Counted from the first letter of the stretch, positions 1-8,307 are shown. The stretch is DNA of 43,045 nucleotides from Hydrogenophaga intermedia (GCA_945890705.1 CAMDCY010000006.1:1-43045); one strand, 5' to 3'. The notes: generated by a model from the letters alone, not told the origin. Program-made: numbers and translations.

Positions 1-123
1 GCCGAAAAGAAAACCATGGTCGCGGTGGCCGGTTCAGGTGGCGTGTCCAGCGCAGCCAGCGAATTGGAAGGAGCCTACGCCATGGCTTGGGCCCGCAACA
101 TTTGGGCCGATACCCTGGCTTGA
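1..123 (+). CDS. 3' end of an unidentified gene (partial)
   Basis: Frame 1 is open from the window edge to a TGA at 121-123 and encodes the last 40 residues of a protein whose start lies outside the window. The visible tail is Ala/Gly/Ser-rich and ends in GAYAMAWARNIWADTLA. I recognise no family from it. The frame is chosen because a perfect hairpin begins 12 bases after the stop (135-162), as expected for the end of a transcription unit. Another plus-strand frame is also open here, so the frame choice is likely rather than certain. Confidence 0.5.
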   Translation, partial: AEKKTMVAVAGSGGVSSAASELEGAYAMAWARNIWADTLA

Positions 124-134
124 TGTTCATGCCT

Positions 135-162
135 GCGCCCCTGCGCTGAGGCGCAGGGGCGC
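135..162 (+). terminator. Hairpin after the partial gene
   Basis: A perfect 12-bp stem (135-146 with 151-162) with loop TGAG lies 11 bases after the stop at 123. Only TTT follows, so it is a weak intrinsic terminator alone, but it is backed up by a second hairpin at 179-201. Confidence 0.6.
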
Positions 163-178
163 TTTCCCAAGAAACTTC

Positions 179-201
179 AACCCGCCTTGTGCGGGTTTTT
201 T
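179..201 (+). terminator. Intrinsic terminator, plus strand
   Basis: AACCCGC (179-185) pairs with GCGGGTT (191-197) around loop CTTGT. The T-run extends to 201. This is a classic intrinsic terminator for the plus-strand gene ending at 123. Confidence 0.8.
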
Positions 202-208
202 CATGCCA

Positions 209-243
209 CAAAAAAAAGCCGCAACGGGCAAAGCCCGTGCGGC
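209..243 (-). terminator. Intrinsic terminator of the FadL-like gene
   Basis: Read on the minus strand, GCCGCACGGGC (243-233), loop TTT, then GCCCGTTGCGGC (229-218) form a long stem with one bulge, followed by a run of T (on the plus strand, A at 209-217). It lies 27 bases past the stop codon at 270 and closes the DUF302-fadL unit. Confidence 0.85.
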
Positions 244-269
244 CAATGGAGAGAGACCCCTCGAGAAAA

Positions 270-1514
270 TCAGAATTGGCGGCTGTACTGAACGCCCAAG
301 CTGTTTTGTTTCATCTTGATGTTTTCGGTGCCGCCAGCACCAGCCTTGCTGATACCCGTCACCGAATTGTTGAACGCGTGCATGTAGCCGGCACTGATTT
401 CAGACGCTGCATCCAATTTCATAGTGGCGCCCAAAGTCAGGTGCTCTTGCACCACACCAGGCGCCAAGATGTTGAACGTGACGTTATCGGCATTGACTGG
501 GTTGTCGCCTTTGTTGTAACCGGCACGCAAAGTCCACGCGTCATTGGCTTGCCACTGCACACCCAGTTTGATGGCGTTAATGTCCGACCAGCCAAAACCC
601 GAGCCATCCACATTACCCAATTTGGTGCCAGCTGCTATCGTGTGCTGATTGGCAATGGCTTTGACATCACCGTACTCAATGCGCTGGTAATCCAAGGCCA
701 CTTGTACCGCAGGTGTCACTTGGAAGGCCATGCCCAAAGTGTAGTTGGCTGGGATATCGAAGTCGCCTTTTTCAGCAAACAAGCCTTCATATTTTTTGAA
801 ACGCGACATGTTGATCTTTGGCGAGTAAGAAGCCCCCACCGACAAATGGTTCGTCAAACGCCCGAAATAGCCCACGCGCACTCCCAGACCTGTGCTGCTG
901 TCAGTTCCGTTATTAGTCACACTTCCAACGGAAGATGTGTAGGTGCTGTTATTAAAGTTTTGAAGGCCCTGTGCGCTGAAGGTTTGGTAAACGATCAGCG
1001 GTGAAACACCAACGGAATGCTGTGCGTTGAGTTTCAGGGCCAAAGTAGGAGCGATGATCAACTGCATCAAATCCACGCCAACATCACTGGTTCCAAACAA
1101 ATTGGTATTGCCATGTTTGTAGTCTGTGTTCATGCCGCCGTTGCCGTACACGGTCAAACCCATCGACAACTGGTCATTGATGACGTTGTTGTATCCAAAC
1201 TCAGGAACAAAGAAATATTCCGACCCGCTCTTTGATGAGCCATTTCCCATCACCGCCCCTGAACGGCTCGTTTCCCGCTCAGGCATGAACAAATCCACCC
1301 CCACGTCGTAGCGGTTACCGGCGAACGCCGATTGGGCGGGGTTGTTGGCGCCGGCAAAGCCGTCTTGGGCCAAGGCCACACCCGCACCGCCCATGCCTTT
1401 GGCTTTGATGCCGTAGCCATGAGAGAAATAGCCGTTGGTGGCGTGTGCGGGGATCAGGGCTGCGCCCAAGGCGAGTGCAGCGGCGGCGCGCACGGCGGTT
1501 TGTTTGAATGTCAT
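270..1514 (-). CDS. FadL/OmpP1/TodX-family outer-membrane channel
   Basis: This 414-residue protein is a beta-barrel channel of the FadL family, which passes hydrophobic molecules (long-chain fatty acids, aromatic hydrocarbons) across the outer membrane. A signal peptide (about residues 1-25, ending AHA) is followed by the family's N-terminal stretch: TNGYFSHGYG, a glycine-rich segment, then the NNPA motif near residue 57. The rest is alternating strand sequence ending in a terminal phenylalanine (QYSRQF), as expected for BAM-inserted barrels. The start has a GGAG ribosome site 9-10 bases upstream. It lies 48 bases downstream of the DUF302 lipoprotein gene on the same strand, so the two are probably cotranscribed. 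The family call is firm. The cargo cannot be read from the sequence, and its link to a CsoR-type regulator suggests a stress or sulfur-related hydrophobic substrate, which is inference. Confidence 0.85.
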   Translation of the reverse strand: MTFKQTAVRAAAALALGAALIPAHATNGYFSHGYGIKAKGMGGAGVALAQDGFAGANNPAQSAFAGNRYDVGVDLFMPERETSRSGAVMGNGSSKSGSEYFFVPEFGYNNVINDQLSMGLTVYGNGGMNTDYKHGNTNLFGTSDVGVDLMQLIIAPTLALKLNAQHSVGVSPLIVYQTFSAQGLQNFNNSTYTSSVGSVTNNGTDSSTGLGVRVGYFGRLTNHLSVGASYSPKINMSRFKKYEGLFAEKGDFDIPANYTLGMAFQVTPAVQVALDYQRIEYGDVKAIANQHTIAAGTKLGNVDGSGFGWSDINAIKLGVQWQANDAWTLRAGYNKGDNPVNADNVTFNILAPGVVQEHLTLGATMKLDAASEISAGYMHAFNNSVTGISKAGAGGTENIKMKQNSLGVQYSRQF

Positions 1515-1562
1515 GGTGTTGTCTCCAACTTTATGGTTGTGGTGGTGGGTTGAGGGAAAGGA

Positions 1563-2138
1563 TCAGAATTCGCCGTTGGCCGAGCGGTGCAACAAGGCCC
1601 ACATGGCTTCACGCACTTGCCAGGCTTGTTCTTTCAGGGGCGAAGGCAGCTTGCGGCCCATCTTGACCATCATGTCCATGTTCAAGGTGTAGAGCCAGAT
1701 GCCGTCGGGGCGCTCAACCAAGGACACGCGGCAAGGCATGTAGGCGGCCATGTGGGGGCTGAAGTCGGTCATGTTGCGGGCAATGGTGGGGCTGCAGAAC
1801 TGGTAGATGGTCAGCAGCGGTTCTTTTTTGCCAGAGCGGGCTTCGAGTTCTTTGGACAAGGGCAAGGTGCCCACGTCGCGGATGTTGTGCTCGACCGCAA
1901 CCAAGCGCATGATCTCCTCGACATCGGAAACCTTCAAGCCGGGCTTGACCTTGGCTTCCCAGGTGGTGGCCACGGCAATGTCGCCTTCGGCCTCGACCCA
2001 GCGGTCCCACATGCGCATGGCTTCACCGCCAGCGCCGTTCTCCAACTTACCCAAAGTAGAAATGGTGCCGCAGCCGGTGGTGGCCAAGACGGCGGTGATA
2101 AGGCCAAAGGCCATGGCCCAACGTTTCAAAACTTGCAT
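1563..2138 (-). CDS. DUF302-family lipoprotein
   Basis: A 191-residue exported protein. The N-terminus has a hydrophobic segment followed by ATTGC (Cys23), which resembles a lipobox, so it is probably a lipoprotein although Thr at -3 is not ideal. The remainder looks like a DUF302 domain: an N-terminal half with DVEEIMRLVAVEHNIRDVGTLPLS, then a core with FCSP, YMPCRVSLVE and a C-terminal LNMDMMVKMG. Two Cys, in FCSP and MPCR, lie in the domain. The biochemical role of DUF302 is not established, although such genes often sit near sulfur or metal stress genes. AGGAG precedes the ATG at a normal distance. It is first in a likely two-gene unit with the FadL-type channel and diverges from the CsoR-like gene across a 215-bp region holding a strong palindrome. 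Confidence 0.75.
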   Translation of the reverse strand: MQVLKRWAMAFGLITAVLATTGCGTISTLGKLENGAGGEAMRMWDRWVEAEGDIAVATTWEAKVKPGLKVSDVEEIMRLVAVEHNIRDVGTLPLSKELEARSGKKEPLLTIYQFCSPTIARNMTDFSPHMAAYMPCRVSLVERPDGIWLYTLNMDMMVKMGRKLPSPLKEQAWQVREAMWALLHRSANGEF

Positions 2139-2236
2139 ACAAACTCCTGTTTGGGTTCAAAAAAGCACCTTGCTTGAGAAAAATCAAGCTCGATGCCCTG
2201 AACTTAATCCCTAGACAAGGATCAGCAAGTAGCGAT

Positions 2237-2257
2237 TTACCCTAGGGGGTAGGGTAA
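2237..2257. promoter_or_regulatory. Candidate CsoR-type operator
   Basis: Perfect 8-bp inverted repeat: TTACCCTA (2237-2244), five G (2245-2249), TAGGGTAA (2250-2257). CsoR-family repressors are known to bind GC-tract pseudo-palindromes built as TACCC...GGGTA, for example at Bacillus copZA. It sits between the divergent DUF302 lipoprotein (start 2138) and the CsoR-like gene (start 2354), so it could control both. The assignment to this regulator is inference. Confidence 0.7.
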
Positions 2258-2353
2258 GCACTTTGAGTTTTCTTAGGATATTCACCCGATTACCAAGGCT
2301 CGGTGGTTTTTTGGCACACTGTGCTTCTGTTCATTGACCATCAGGATTGACAC

Positions 2354-2686
2354 ATGGCCACACGCACGCCCAAAGCGCCCAAGCCCATACCCGCTGACGC
2401 CAACGCAACAGCACCTTCGGCGTTTCGGGAAGAACACGAACGCGATGTGGTCAACCGCCTCAAGCGCATCGAGGGTCAGGTGCGCGCCCTCATCACCATG
2501 GTCGAGGGCGGGCGTTCTTGCGAAGACGTGGCGCAACAAATGGCCGCCGCACGCAAAGCCATGGACAAAACCTTCTACCGGATGATGGCCTGCTCGGTGA
2601 TGGAAGCGGTGTCGTGCAACGAGCCGAACAACGCCACGGTGCGCGACGTGGAGCGCTCCACGCGCATCCTAGAAAAATACGCTTAA
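2354..2686 (+). CDS. CsoR/RcnR/FrmR-family repressor with altered sensing residues
   Basis: This 110-residue all-helical DNA-binding repressor has the DUF156 core EEHERDVVNRLKRIEGQVRAL (from residue 26). Family members release DNA on binding Cu(I), Ni/Co, formaldehyde or persulfide. The conserved first Cys is present (Cys56, RSCEDV). In copper CsoR the other ligands lie 25 and 29 residues later (His, Cys). Here those positions are Ser81 and Ala85, while Cys80 and Cys88 lie close by. A Cu-CsoR or FrmR mechanism is therefore unlikely, and a thiol- or persulfide-type sensor using Cys56 with Cys80 or Cys88 is a possibility. The ATG at 2354 follows AGGA (2343-2346). The N-terminal 25 residues are a Pro/Ala-rich extension. 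Its end overlaps the convergent OsmC gene by 4 bases. Confidence 0.88.
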   Translation: MATRTPKAPKPIPADANATAPSAFREEHERDVVNRLKRIEGQVRALITMVEGGRSCEDVAQQMAAARKAMDKTFYRMMACSVMEAVSCNEPNNATVRDVERSTRILEKYA

Positions 2687-3141
2687 TGCCCTGATGCGCG
2701 GCTGAGGACGGCGCCGGTGGCGTCGTACACCTCAAAGCCGACTGCAATGCCCTGCTGCACGCTCATGGAGACGGTGCAGAACTCGGCGAATTGCGACAAG
2801 ACACGGTCCAGATGCTCCAACTCCGCTCCGGGCTTACCCAAGGTGAGTTTGACCGCGATCGATTGGATGCGCAGGCGCTTGTTCTCGTTGCGCCCGACCT
2901 CGGCGGTGGCCGTGGCCGTCAATGCGCCAGGGTCTTGTTTGAACTTTTGCAAAGCAAAGACCAGACTCGCGCTCAAACAATTGGCCACCGCAGCCATCAG
3001 CATTTGGTTGGGCGCTGGGCCCACCGCTTCGCCCAAGGGCGGCGGCTCATCGCTGAGCAAGCCCGGCATATTGGGCGAGAAATCCACCAAAAATCGGTAG
3101 CCCGATTGGCGGGTGATGGTGACGCTGGTGCTGCTGCTCAT
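2683..3141 (-). CDS. OsmC/Ohr-family protein
   Basis: A 152-residue member of the OsmC superfamily, cytosolic thiol peroxidases that reduce organic or sulfur-derived peroxides with a pair of cysteines. Both are present in the expected contexts: Cys55 in VANCLSAS on the central helix and Cys122 in AEFCTVS. The length is normal for the family. The start ATG at 3141 has AGGAG just upstream. The gene converges on the CsoR-like gene with a 4-base overlap and has its own promoter (see 3185-3212), which overlaps a sequence like one arm of the operator at 2237-2257. That suggests common control with the DUF302 unit. The exact substrate class (organic hydroperoxide or persulfide) cannot be told from the sequence. 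Confidence 0.88.
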   Translation of the reverse strand: MSSSTSVTITRQSGYRFLVDFSPNMPGLLSDEPPPLGEAVGPAPNQMLMAAVANCLSASLVFALQKFKQDPGALTATATAEVGRNENKRLRIQSIAVKLTLGKPGAELEHLDRVLSQFAEFCTVSMSVQQGIAVGFEVYDATGAVLSRASGH

Positions 3142-3176
3142 GGGGACTCCTGGGGCTTTTTGGCCATCTTAGTCAG

Positions 3177-3212
3177 CCCCCCAGGGTATACAAAGCCCCA
3201 GACATGATCCAA
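3177..3212 (-). promoter_or_regulatory. Probable osmC promoter with operator-like half-site
   Basis: On the minus strand, TTGGAT (3212-3207) and TATACC (3190-3185) are spaced by 16 bases, a plausible sigma70 promoter ending about 44 bases before the osmC start. The -10 runs into TATACCCTGGGGGG (3190-3177), which matches the arm plus G-run of the candidate operator at 2237-2257 (TTACCCTAGGGGG) but lacks the second arm. Confidence 0.5.
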
Positions 3213-3225
3213 ATCAAACGCCCTC

Positions 3226-3252
3226 AAAAAAGGCCCCATCAGGGGCCTTTTT
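3226..3252. terminator. Bidirectional intrinsic terminator downstream of fba
   Basis: GGCCCC (3232-3237), loop ATCA, GGGGCC (3242-3247), flanked by a run of A upstream and a run of T downstream. It works as a terminator for the minus-strand pgk-fba unit ending at 3272 and can also function on the plus strand. Confidence 0.85.
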
Positions 3253-3271
3253 GTCAGAGCGATGGCAACAC

Positions 3272-4339
3272 TCAAGCCACGCGCGCGGCGAGCTCGCCTT
3301 TGTCGTAGCGCTTTTGCATGTCTTCCAAGCTGTACACCTTGCTGATGCGGCTGGCCATGCCGGCGCTGCCGAAGGCTTGGTAGCGGTTGGCGCAAATCGC
3401 TTGCATGGCCTTGGTGGCTTCTTTGTAGAACTTGCGGGGATCGAAGTTCTTGCGGTCTTCGGCCAAGTGCTTGCGGATCGCGCCGGTGCTGGCCATGCGC
3501 AGGTCGGTGTCGATGTTGACTTTGCGCACGCCGTTCTTGATGCCTTCGACGATTTCTTCCACGGGCACGCCGTAGGTCACGCCCATGTCACCACCGTACT
3601 GGTTGATGATGGCCAACCAGTCTTCGGGCACGCTGCTCGAGCCGTGCATGACCAAGTGCACGTTGGGGATGCGCTGGTGGATTTCTTTGACGCGGTCGAT
3701 GCGCAGCACCTTGCCCGAGGGCTTGCTGGTGAACTTGTACGCGCCGTGGCTGGTGCCGATGGCAATGGCCAAGGCATCTACTTGAGTCTTTTGCACGAAG
3801 TCAGCGGCTTCATCGGGGTCGGTGAGCAAGGCCGAGTGGTCCAGCACACCTTCGGCGCCGTGGCCATCTTCTTCACCGGCTTTGCCGGTTTCCAAGCTGC
3901 CCAGGCAACCGAGTTCGCCTTCCACCGACACGCCGCAGGCGTGGGCCAGGTCCACCACTTGGCGCGTGGTGTTGACGTTGTATTCGTAGCTCGCGGGCGT
4001 CTTGCCGTCGGCCAACAAGCTGCCGTCCATCATCACCGAGCTGAAGCCCGACTGGATGGAGCGGCTGCAGATCGCGGGCGTGGCGCCGTGGTCTTGGTGC
4101 ATACACACGGGGATGTGGGGGTACATCTCGATGGCGGCCGAAATCAGGTGGCGCAAGAAAGGCTCACCCGCGTACGAACGCGCACCGGCCGAACCCTGCA
4201 AGATCACGGGGCTGTCCACCGCCGCGGCGGCTTGCATGATGGCCTGGACCTGCTCCATGTTGTTGACGTTGAAGGCCGGCAAGCCATAGTTGTGCTCGGC
4301 AGCGTGGTCGAGCAATTGACGCAAGGAAATGAGTGCCAT
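3272..4339 (-). CDS. fba: Class II fructose-1,6-bisphosphate aldolase
   Basis: A 355-residue zinc enzyme that splits or forms fructose-1,6-bisphosphate in glycolysis, gluconeogenesis and, where present, the Calvin cycle. Hallmarks visible: HQDHGA with catalytic Asp83 and Zn ligand His84, EGELG (Glu142), the Gly-rich GTSHGAYKF with Zn ligand His198, and VMHGSSS with His232. The length and the insert after ELG ([13 protein letters not shown]) fit the long class II (CbbA/Fda type) branch common in betaproteobacteria. AGGAG precedes the ATG. The gene starts 27 bases after pgk and is followed by a strong terminator, so pgk-fba ends the transcription unit. No RuBisCO genes are nearby, so a dedicated Calvin-cycle role is unsupported. 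Confidence 0.97.
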   Translation of the reverse strand: MALISLRQLLDHAAEHNYGLPAFNVNNMEQVQAIMQAAAAVDSPVILQGSAGARSYAGEPFLRHLISAAIEMYPHIPVCMHQDHGATPAICSRSIQSGFSSVMMDGSLLADGKTPASYEYNVNTTRQVVDLAHACGVSVEGELGCLGSLETGKAGEEDGHGAEGVLDHSALLTDPDEAADFVQKTQVDALAIAIGTSHGAYKFTSKPSGKVLRIDRVKEIHQRIPNVHLVMHGSSSVPEDWLAIINQYGGDMGVTYGVPVEEIVEGIKNGVRKVNIDTDLRMASTGAIRKHLAEDRKNFDPRKFYKEATKAMQAICANRYQAFGSAGMASRISKVYSLEDMQKRYDKGELAARVA

Positions 4340-4366
4340 GAAAAACTCCTGTTGAATGTTGAGGGG

Positions 4367-5563
4367 TTAGAGCGAGCCAGCGCGCTCGGACAGAATGGTG
4401 AACGCAGGCAAGGTCTTGCCTTCGAGCACCTCAAGGAAAGCGCCGCCGCCAGTGGAGATGTAGCCCACGTCTTTCTCGATGCCGTACTTGGCAATCGCCG
4501 CCAAGGTGTCGCCACCGCCGGCGATGCTGAACGCGCTGGACTTGGCCACGGCATCTGCAATGGCTTTGGTGCCGCCTTCGAAGGCCGCGAACTCGAACAC
4601 ACCCACGGGGCCGTTCCACACGATGGTCCCGGCCTTCATCAGTTGCGCGGCCAGTTTGGCGGCGGTCTCAGGACCGATGTCCAGAATCAGATCGTCGTCG
4701 GCCACGTCCGTGGCGCGCTTGACCGTGGCCACCGCGTCGGGGCTGAAGGTTTTGGCCGTCACCACATCGGTGGGGATCGGCACCTCGGCACCGCGTGCCT
4801 TCATGGCGGCGATGACCGCTGTGGCCTCGCCCACCAAATCGGGCTCGGCCAAGCTCTTGCCGATCTTCAGGCCGGCGGCCAGCATGAAGGTGTTGGCGAT
4901 GCCACCACCCACGATCAAACCGTCCACGTTCTTGGCCAGGCTTTGCAAAATGGTCAGCTTGGTGCTCACCTTGGAGCCCGCCACGATGGCGATCAGTGGG
5001 CGTTTGGGCGCGGCCAATGCCTTGGAGATCGCGTCCATCTCGGCGGCCAACAAAGGGCCGGCGCTGGCGATGGGCGCAAAGCGGGCGATGCCGTGGGTCG
5101 TACCTTCGGCGCGGTGCGCGGTGCCGAATGCGTCGTTCACGTAGATGTCGCACAGTGCGGCCATTTGGCGCGACAGGGCTTCGTCGTTTTTCTTCTCGCC
5201 CTTGTTGACGCGGCAGTTCTCAAGCAAGACCACTTGGCCGGGCTGCACGTCCACACCACCGACCCAGTTGGCCGCCAGCGGCACGTCGCGGCCGAGCAAC
5301 TCGCCCAGTCGCTTGGCCACCGGAGCCAACGAATCTTCGGGCTTGAACTCGCCCTCGGTGGGGCGGCCAAGGTGGCTCGTGACCATCACGGCCGCACCGG
5401 CGTCCAAAGCCATCTGGATGCAGGGCACGCTGGCGCGGATGCGCGTGTCTTCGGTGATGCTGCCGTCGTCGTCCTGCGGTACGTTCAGGTCGGCGCGGAT
5501 GAACACGCGTTTGCCAGCGGCGCTGTGGTTGCTACAAAGGTCAGAAAAGCGGATAAAAGACAT
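4367..5563 (-). CDS. pgk: Phosphoglycerate kinase
   Basis: A 398-residue cytosolic enzyme catalysing 1,3-bisphosphoglycerate + ADP to 3-phosphoglycerate + ATP. The N-terminus carries the family signature [17 protein letters not shown], followed by [10 protein letters not shown], the hinge segment [14 protein letters not shown] and the C-terminal nucleotide loop STGGGAFLE. The frame stays open upstream to 5845, but that extension is Arg/Gly-rich antisense-type sequence unlike any kinase. The start at 5563 ([10 protein letters not shown]) matches the family N-terminus. No clear Shine-Dalgarno is visible before it. It is followed after 27 bases by fba, forming a glycolytic pair, and preceded after 41 bases by azlD on the same strand. 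Confidence 0.97.
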   Translation of the reverse strand: MSFIRFSDLCSNHSAAGKRVFIRADLNVPQDDDGSITEDTRIRASVPCIQMALDAGAAVMVTSHLGRPTEGEFKPEDSLAPVAKRLGELLGRDVPLAANWVGGVDVQPGQVVLLENCRVNKGEKKNDEALSRQMAALCDIYVNDAFGTAHRAEGTTHGIARFAPIASAGPLLAAEMDAISKALAAPKRPLIAIVAGSKVSTKLTILQSLAKNVDGLIVGGGIANTFMLAAGLKIGKSLAEPDLVGEATAVIAAMKARGAEVPIPTDVVTAKTFSPDAVATVKRATDVADDDLILDIGPETAAKLAAQLMKAGTIVWNGPVGVFEFAAFEGGTKAIADAVAKSSAFSIAGGGDTLAAIAKYGIEKDVGYISTGGGAFLEVLEGKTLPAFTILSERAGSL

Positions 5564-5604
5564 GGTGTTCGATGCGTGAAAAAAAACTCGATTGTAAAAA
5601 CCCG

Positions 5605-5940
5605 TCACCAACCCAGCCCAACGTGCAGCGGAAGGTAAACGGCCATGCCGGCCACGATGGTGCCGAGCACGCTGCGCTGCCAAGCAAACCAAGCCAAGCC
5701 GGCGAGGGCGGCGAAGATGCGGGCGTCCCACAGCGTGCCGATGAGCTCGCCTTGGCTCATGACCACCTCGGGCACCACCACAGCGGCCAAGGCCGCTATG
5801 GGCGCGTACTGCAAGCCGCGCTGCGCCCAATTCGGCAGCGTCCATGGGCGGTTGGAAATGAAGAAAAACCCGCGTGTGACCAACGTGGTGACGCCCAAAG
5901 CGACGATGGTCAGCAAGGTGTGGAGGTCGATGTCAAACAC
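5605..5940 (-). CDS. azlD: AzlD-type branched-chain amino acid exporter subunit
   Basis: A 111-residue inner-membrane protein with about four hydrophobic segments, including [16 protein letters not shown] at the N-terminus and [14 protein letters not shown] in the middle. It is the small partner of AzlC; together the two export branched-chain amino acids in the AzlCD/LIV-E family. The start at 5940 lies inside the 3' end of azlC (8-base overlap), so translation is coupled and the pair is co-made. The next gene, pgk, follows after 41 bases. The substrate is inferred from the family only. Confidence 0.88.
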   Translation of the reverse strand: MFDIDLHTLLTIVALGVTTLVTRGFFFISNRPWTLPNWAQRGLQYAPIAALAAVVVPEVVMSQGELIGTLWDARIFAALAGLAWFAWQRSVLGTIVAGMAVYLPLHVGLGW

Positions 5941-6673
5941 GGGGGGCGCCCTTCTGAGTCAGGTCGTGGGCCTTCTCGATCACCAAACACGCGGCCACCG
6001 CACAGGCAATGGCGGCCAAGATGTTGAGCTTCAAAGGCAAGGCCCAAGCGGCCACGGCCGCCGCACCGGCGATCCCTGCTGAGACCAGGCGCAAGGGCGA
6101 CGAAGCCAGCGAGGCCATGACGCCCAACAAAGCCAAGATGCCCGCAAAGCCCAAACCCCACTCGGTGGGAATCCATTGGGCCAAGACCACACCGATCACG
6201 CTGGCCGTCATCCACGACAGGTAGTTCACTGCGCAGTTGCCCATCAGGTACGCCTGTTGCGCACTCAAGCCTTCAGGGGTGGTGGCCGGCGCGTGGTAGC
6301 GGCGCGCAAAAAACACATAACTCAGGTCGCCGGTGACGTAGCCGCTGACCATGCGCTTCCAGCGAGGCAGGTGCATCATGAACGGGCGCAAGTGCGCCGA
6401 AAACACCACGAAGCGCAGGTTCACACAAAAGGCTGCCGCTAAGATCACCCACAGGGGCGCGCCCGCGAACATGAGCGGCATGGCGGTGAGTTGGGCACTA
6501 CCGGCGTACACGATGAGGGTCATGAGCAGGGCTTCAATGACCGACATGCCGGACTTGACCATGGCCACGCCGGTCATCATGCCCCAGGCCGCGATGCCCA
6601 TGGCCACGGTGAATTGGTCGCGGATGCCGTCCCAAAATTCGGTTTGTTGGCGGTATTCGCGCAGGTAAAACAT
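5933..6673 (-). CDS. azlC: AzlC-type branched-chain amino acid exporter subunit
   Basis: A 246-residue inner-membrane protein, the large subunit of the AzlCD exporter. It carries typical AzlC sequence: GMMTGVAMVKSGMSVIEALLM, IVYAGSAQLTAM near residue 57, then NLRFVVFSAHLRP and several C-terminal membrane segments. Export relieves excess branched-chain amino acids or their analogues. Its start base is also the last base of fmt (1-base overlap at 6673), and its end overlaps azlD by 8 bases, so def, fmt, azlC and azlD appear to be one operon. Confidence 0.92.
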   Translation of the reverse strand: MFYLREYRQQTEFWDGIRDQFTVAMGIAAWGMMTGVAMVKSGMSVIEALLMTLIVYAGSAQLTAMPLMFAGAPLWVILAAAFCVNLRFVVFSAHLRPFMMHLPRWKRMVSGYVTGDLSYVFFARRYHAPATTPEGLSAQQAYLMGNCAVNYLSWMTASVIGVVLAQWIPTEWGLGFAGILALLGVMASLASSPLRLVSAGIAGAAAVAAWALPLKLNILAAIACAVAACLVIEKAHDLTQKGAPRV

Positions 6674-7635
6674 CAGGCCTCCGGGCGCTGCAAACGCTCG
6701 CCCACTTGCAAAGCAAAACCGCGTAAAAACTCGGCCACGGGCAAACGCTTGCCCCCGGCGCGCTGCAAGGTGGTGAGCACCAAGACGCCGTCACCGGTTT
6801 GCACCTGCACGCCATGATCGCTGACCGCCAAGACCTCGCCCACAGCGCCCGCACCACCGGGCTGGGCATGAGCGGCCCAGACCTTGAAGCTCTCATCGCC
6901 GCGCGCGGCTTGGGTGCCAGGGAAAGGGTCAAAGGCGCGCACGCGGCGCGCCAAGGTCTCAGCGCTCAAGCCCCAATCGATTGTGGCTTCGCTCTTCTCG
7001 ATTTTGTGGGCATAGCTGATGCCCGCTTCGGGCTGCACCACGGGGCGCAAGCCCCCACAAGCGGCCAACTCCAGCGCCTCGACCATCAAGCGACCACCGA
7101 GCACGGCCAAACGGTCGTGCAAGCTGGCGGTCGTGTCTTCGCTTTGAATGGACAGGGGCTCGACCAACAACATGTCGCCGGTGTCCAAACCCGCGTCCAT
7201 TTGCATGATGGTCACGCCGGTCTGGGCGTCACCGGCTTCGATGGCGCGGTGGATCGGCGCAGCCCCGCGCCAGCGCGGCAACAAAGAGGCATGGATGTTG
7301 AAGCAGCCCAAGCGCGGGGCGTCGAGTACCCACTGCGGCAGGATCAGGCCATAGGCGGCCACGACCATGGCGTCGGCGCGCGCCTCCGCAATGGCTTGTT
7401 GAGCGGCTTGAGCGGCCTCGGCGTGCACACCGTTCAAACGCAAACCCGTGGGCTGCGCGACGGGGATGCCGTGGGTTTGGGCGTATTGCTTGACGGCCGA
7501 AGCCTGCAACTTCATGCCCCGGCCGGCGGGGCGATCGGGCTGGGTCAACACCAAGGGAATGTCAAAGCCCGCGTCGATCAACGCTTGCAAGGCGACCCGG
7601 GCAAAGTCCGGCGTGCCGGCAAAAATCACGCGCAT
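6673..7635 (-). CDS. fmt: Methionyl-tRNA formyltransferase
   Basis: A 320-residue cytosolic enzyme that formylates initiator Met-tRNA with 10-formyl-tetrahydrofolate. The N-terminal domain starts [12 protein letters not shown] and carries the catalytic Asn113 and His115 ([18 protein letters not shown]) and Asp151 ([11 protein letters not shown]). A C-terminal OB-like domain (about 210-320) binds tRNA. The length is normal. It starts 4 bases after def, its functional partner in N-formylmethionine turnover, and overlaps azlC by one base. Confidence 0.98.
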   Translation of the reverse strand: MRVIFAGTPDFARVALQALIDAGFDIPLVLTQPDRPAGRGMKLQASAVKQYAQTHGIPVAQPTGLRLNGVHAEAAQAAQQAIAEARADAMVVAAYGLILPQWVLDAPRLGCFNIHASLLPRWRGAAPIHRAIEAGDAQTGVTIMQMDAGLDTGDMLLVEPLSIQSEDTTASLHDRLAVLGGRLMVEALELAACGGLRPVVQPEAGISYAHKIEKSEATIDWGLSAETLARRVRAFDPFPGTQAARGDESFKVWAAHAQPGGAGAVGEVLAVSDHGVQVQTGDGVLVLTTLQRAGGKRLPVAEFLRGFALQVGERLQRPEA

Positions 7636-7639
7636 GCGG

Positions 7640-8161
7640 TCAATCCCGCTCGGCTTCGCGCTGGGCTTTGAGCAACTTGGTTTTGATGCGGTCGCGTTTG
7701 AGGGGCGAGAGATACTCCACGAACACCTTGCCCATGAGGTGGTCCATCTCGTGTTGGATGCACACGGCCAAGATACCTTCGGCGTCGACGGTGCGGCTCT
7801 GGCCTTTTTCGTCCAAGGCGCGCACCTTGATGGACACCGAGCGCTCCACGCCGTCGTAAATGCCGGGCACCGACAGACAACCTTCTTCGCCCTTGCGCTT
7901 TTCGTCGCTGGCCCACTCCACCTCGGGGTTGATGAGCACCAAGGGTGTGTTGCGCTCTTCGCTCACGTCGATGACGATCAGGCGCTCGTGGAAGTCCACC
8001 TGCGTGGCGGCCAGGCCGATGCCGTTGGCGTCGTACATGGTGGCCAACATGCGCTCGATCTGCTGTTGGATGCGCGCGTCCACCGCGGCCACATGCTTGG
8101 CCACCGTGTGCAAACGGGGATCGGGGAAACACAGGATCGGCAGGAGTTCGGGCTTGCTCAT
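7640..8161 (-). CDS. def: Peptide deformylase
   Basis: A 173-residue metalloenzyme that removes the N-formyl group from nascent proteins. All three motifs are present: GIGLAATQ (47-54), EEGCLS with metal ligand Cys95, and QHEMDH with His137, Glu138 and His141. The frame is open upstream as far as 8956, but the extra sequence is antisense to the next genes. The start at 8161 ([10 protein letters not shown]) gives the usual length and begins at the conserved N-terminal region. It is the first gene of def-fmt-azlC-azlD, and the 146-bp gap to the divergent gene at 8308 must hold its promoter. No convincing promoter boxes stood out there. Confidence 0.97.
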   Translation of the reverse strand: MSKPELLPILCFPDPRLHTVAKHVAAVDARIQQQIERMLATMYDANGIGLAATQVDFHERLIVIDVSEERNTPLVLINPEVEWASDEKRKGEEGCLSVPGIYDGVERSVSIKVRALDEKGQSRTVDAEGILAVCIQHEMDHLMGKVFVEYLSPLKRDRIKTKLLKAQREAERD

Positions 8162-8307
8162 GGGGTTAGGCCAAGAAAAATGGACAAACAGTGACCGCTC
8201 AGCGACAGCGGTGCGGCGAAGTCTGTATTTTCGCCCCTTTTTGCCGGGGCTTGCACACACGCCCCACACAGCCCCCCAGCCTAATGTCGACATGAGGAGA
8301 CCCACCC

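Noticed and set aside
2172-2189. GCTTGA...TCAAGC inverted repeat in the DUF302 leader
   Set aside because: Six-base arms with an A-rich loop upstream of a start codon; it could be a leader hairpin, but nothing ties it to a known riboswitch or regulator.
3251-5638. A 795-codon plus-strand open frame
   Set aside because: It is exactly antisense to fba and pgk, is rich in His/Gly/Ala as expected from GC-rich antisense frames, and shows no domain.
5564-5845. Upstream extension of the pgk frame
   Set aside because: The extra 94 residues are antisense to azlD and unlike any phosphoglycerate kinase; the family N-terminus begins at 5563.
8233-8250. GCCCC/GGGGC hairpin between def and the dprA-upstream gene
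   Set aside because: Only 5 bp with an 8-base loop and no T-run after it; it lies in a divergent promoter region where a terminator is not expected.
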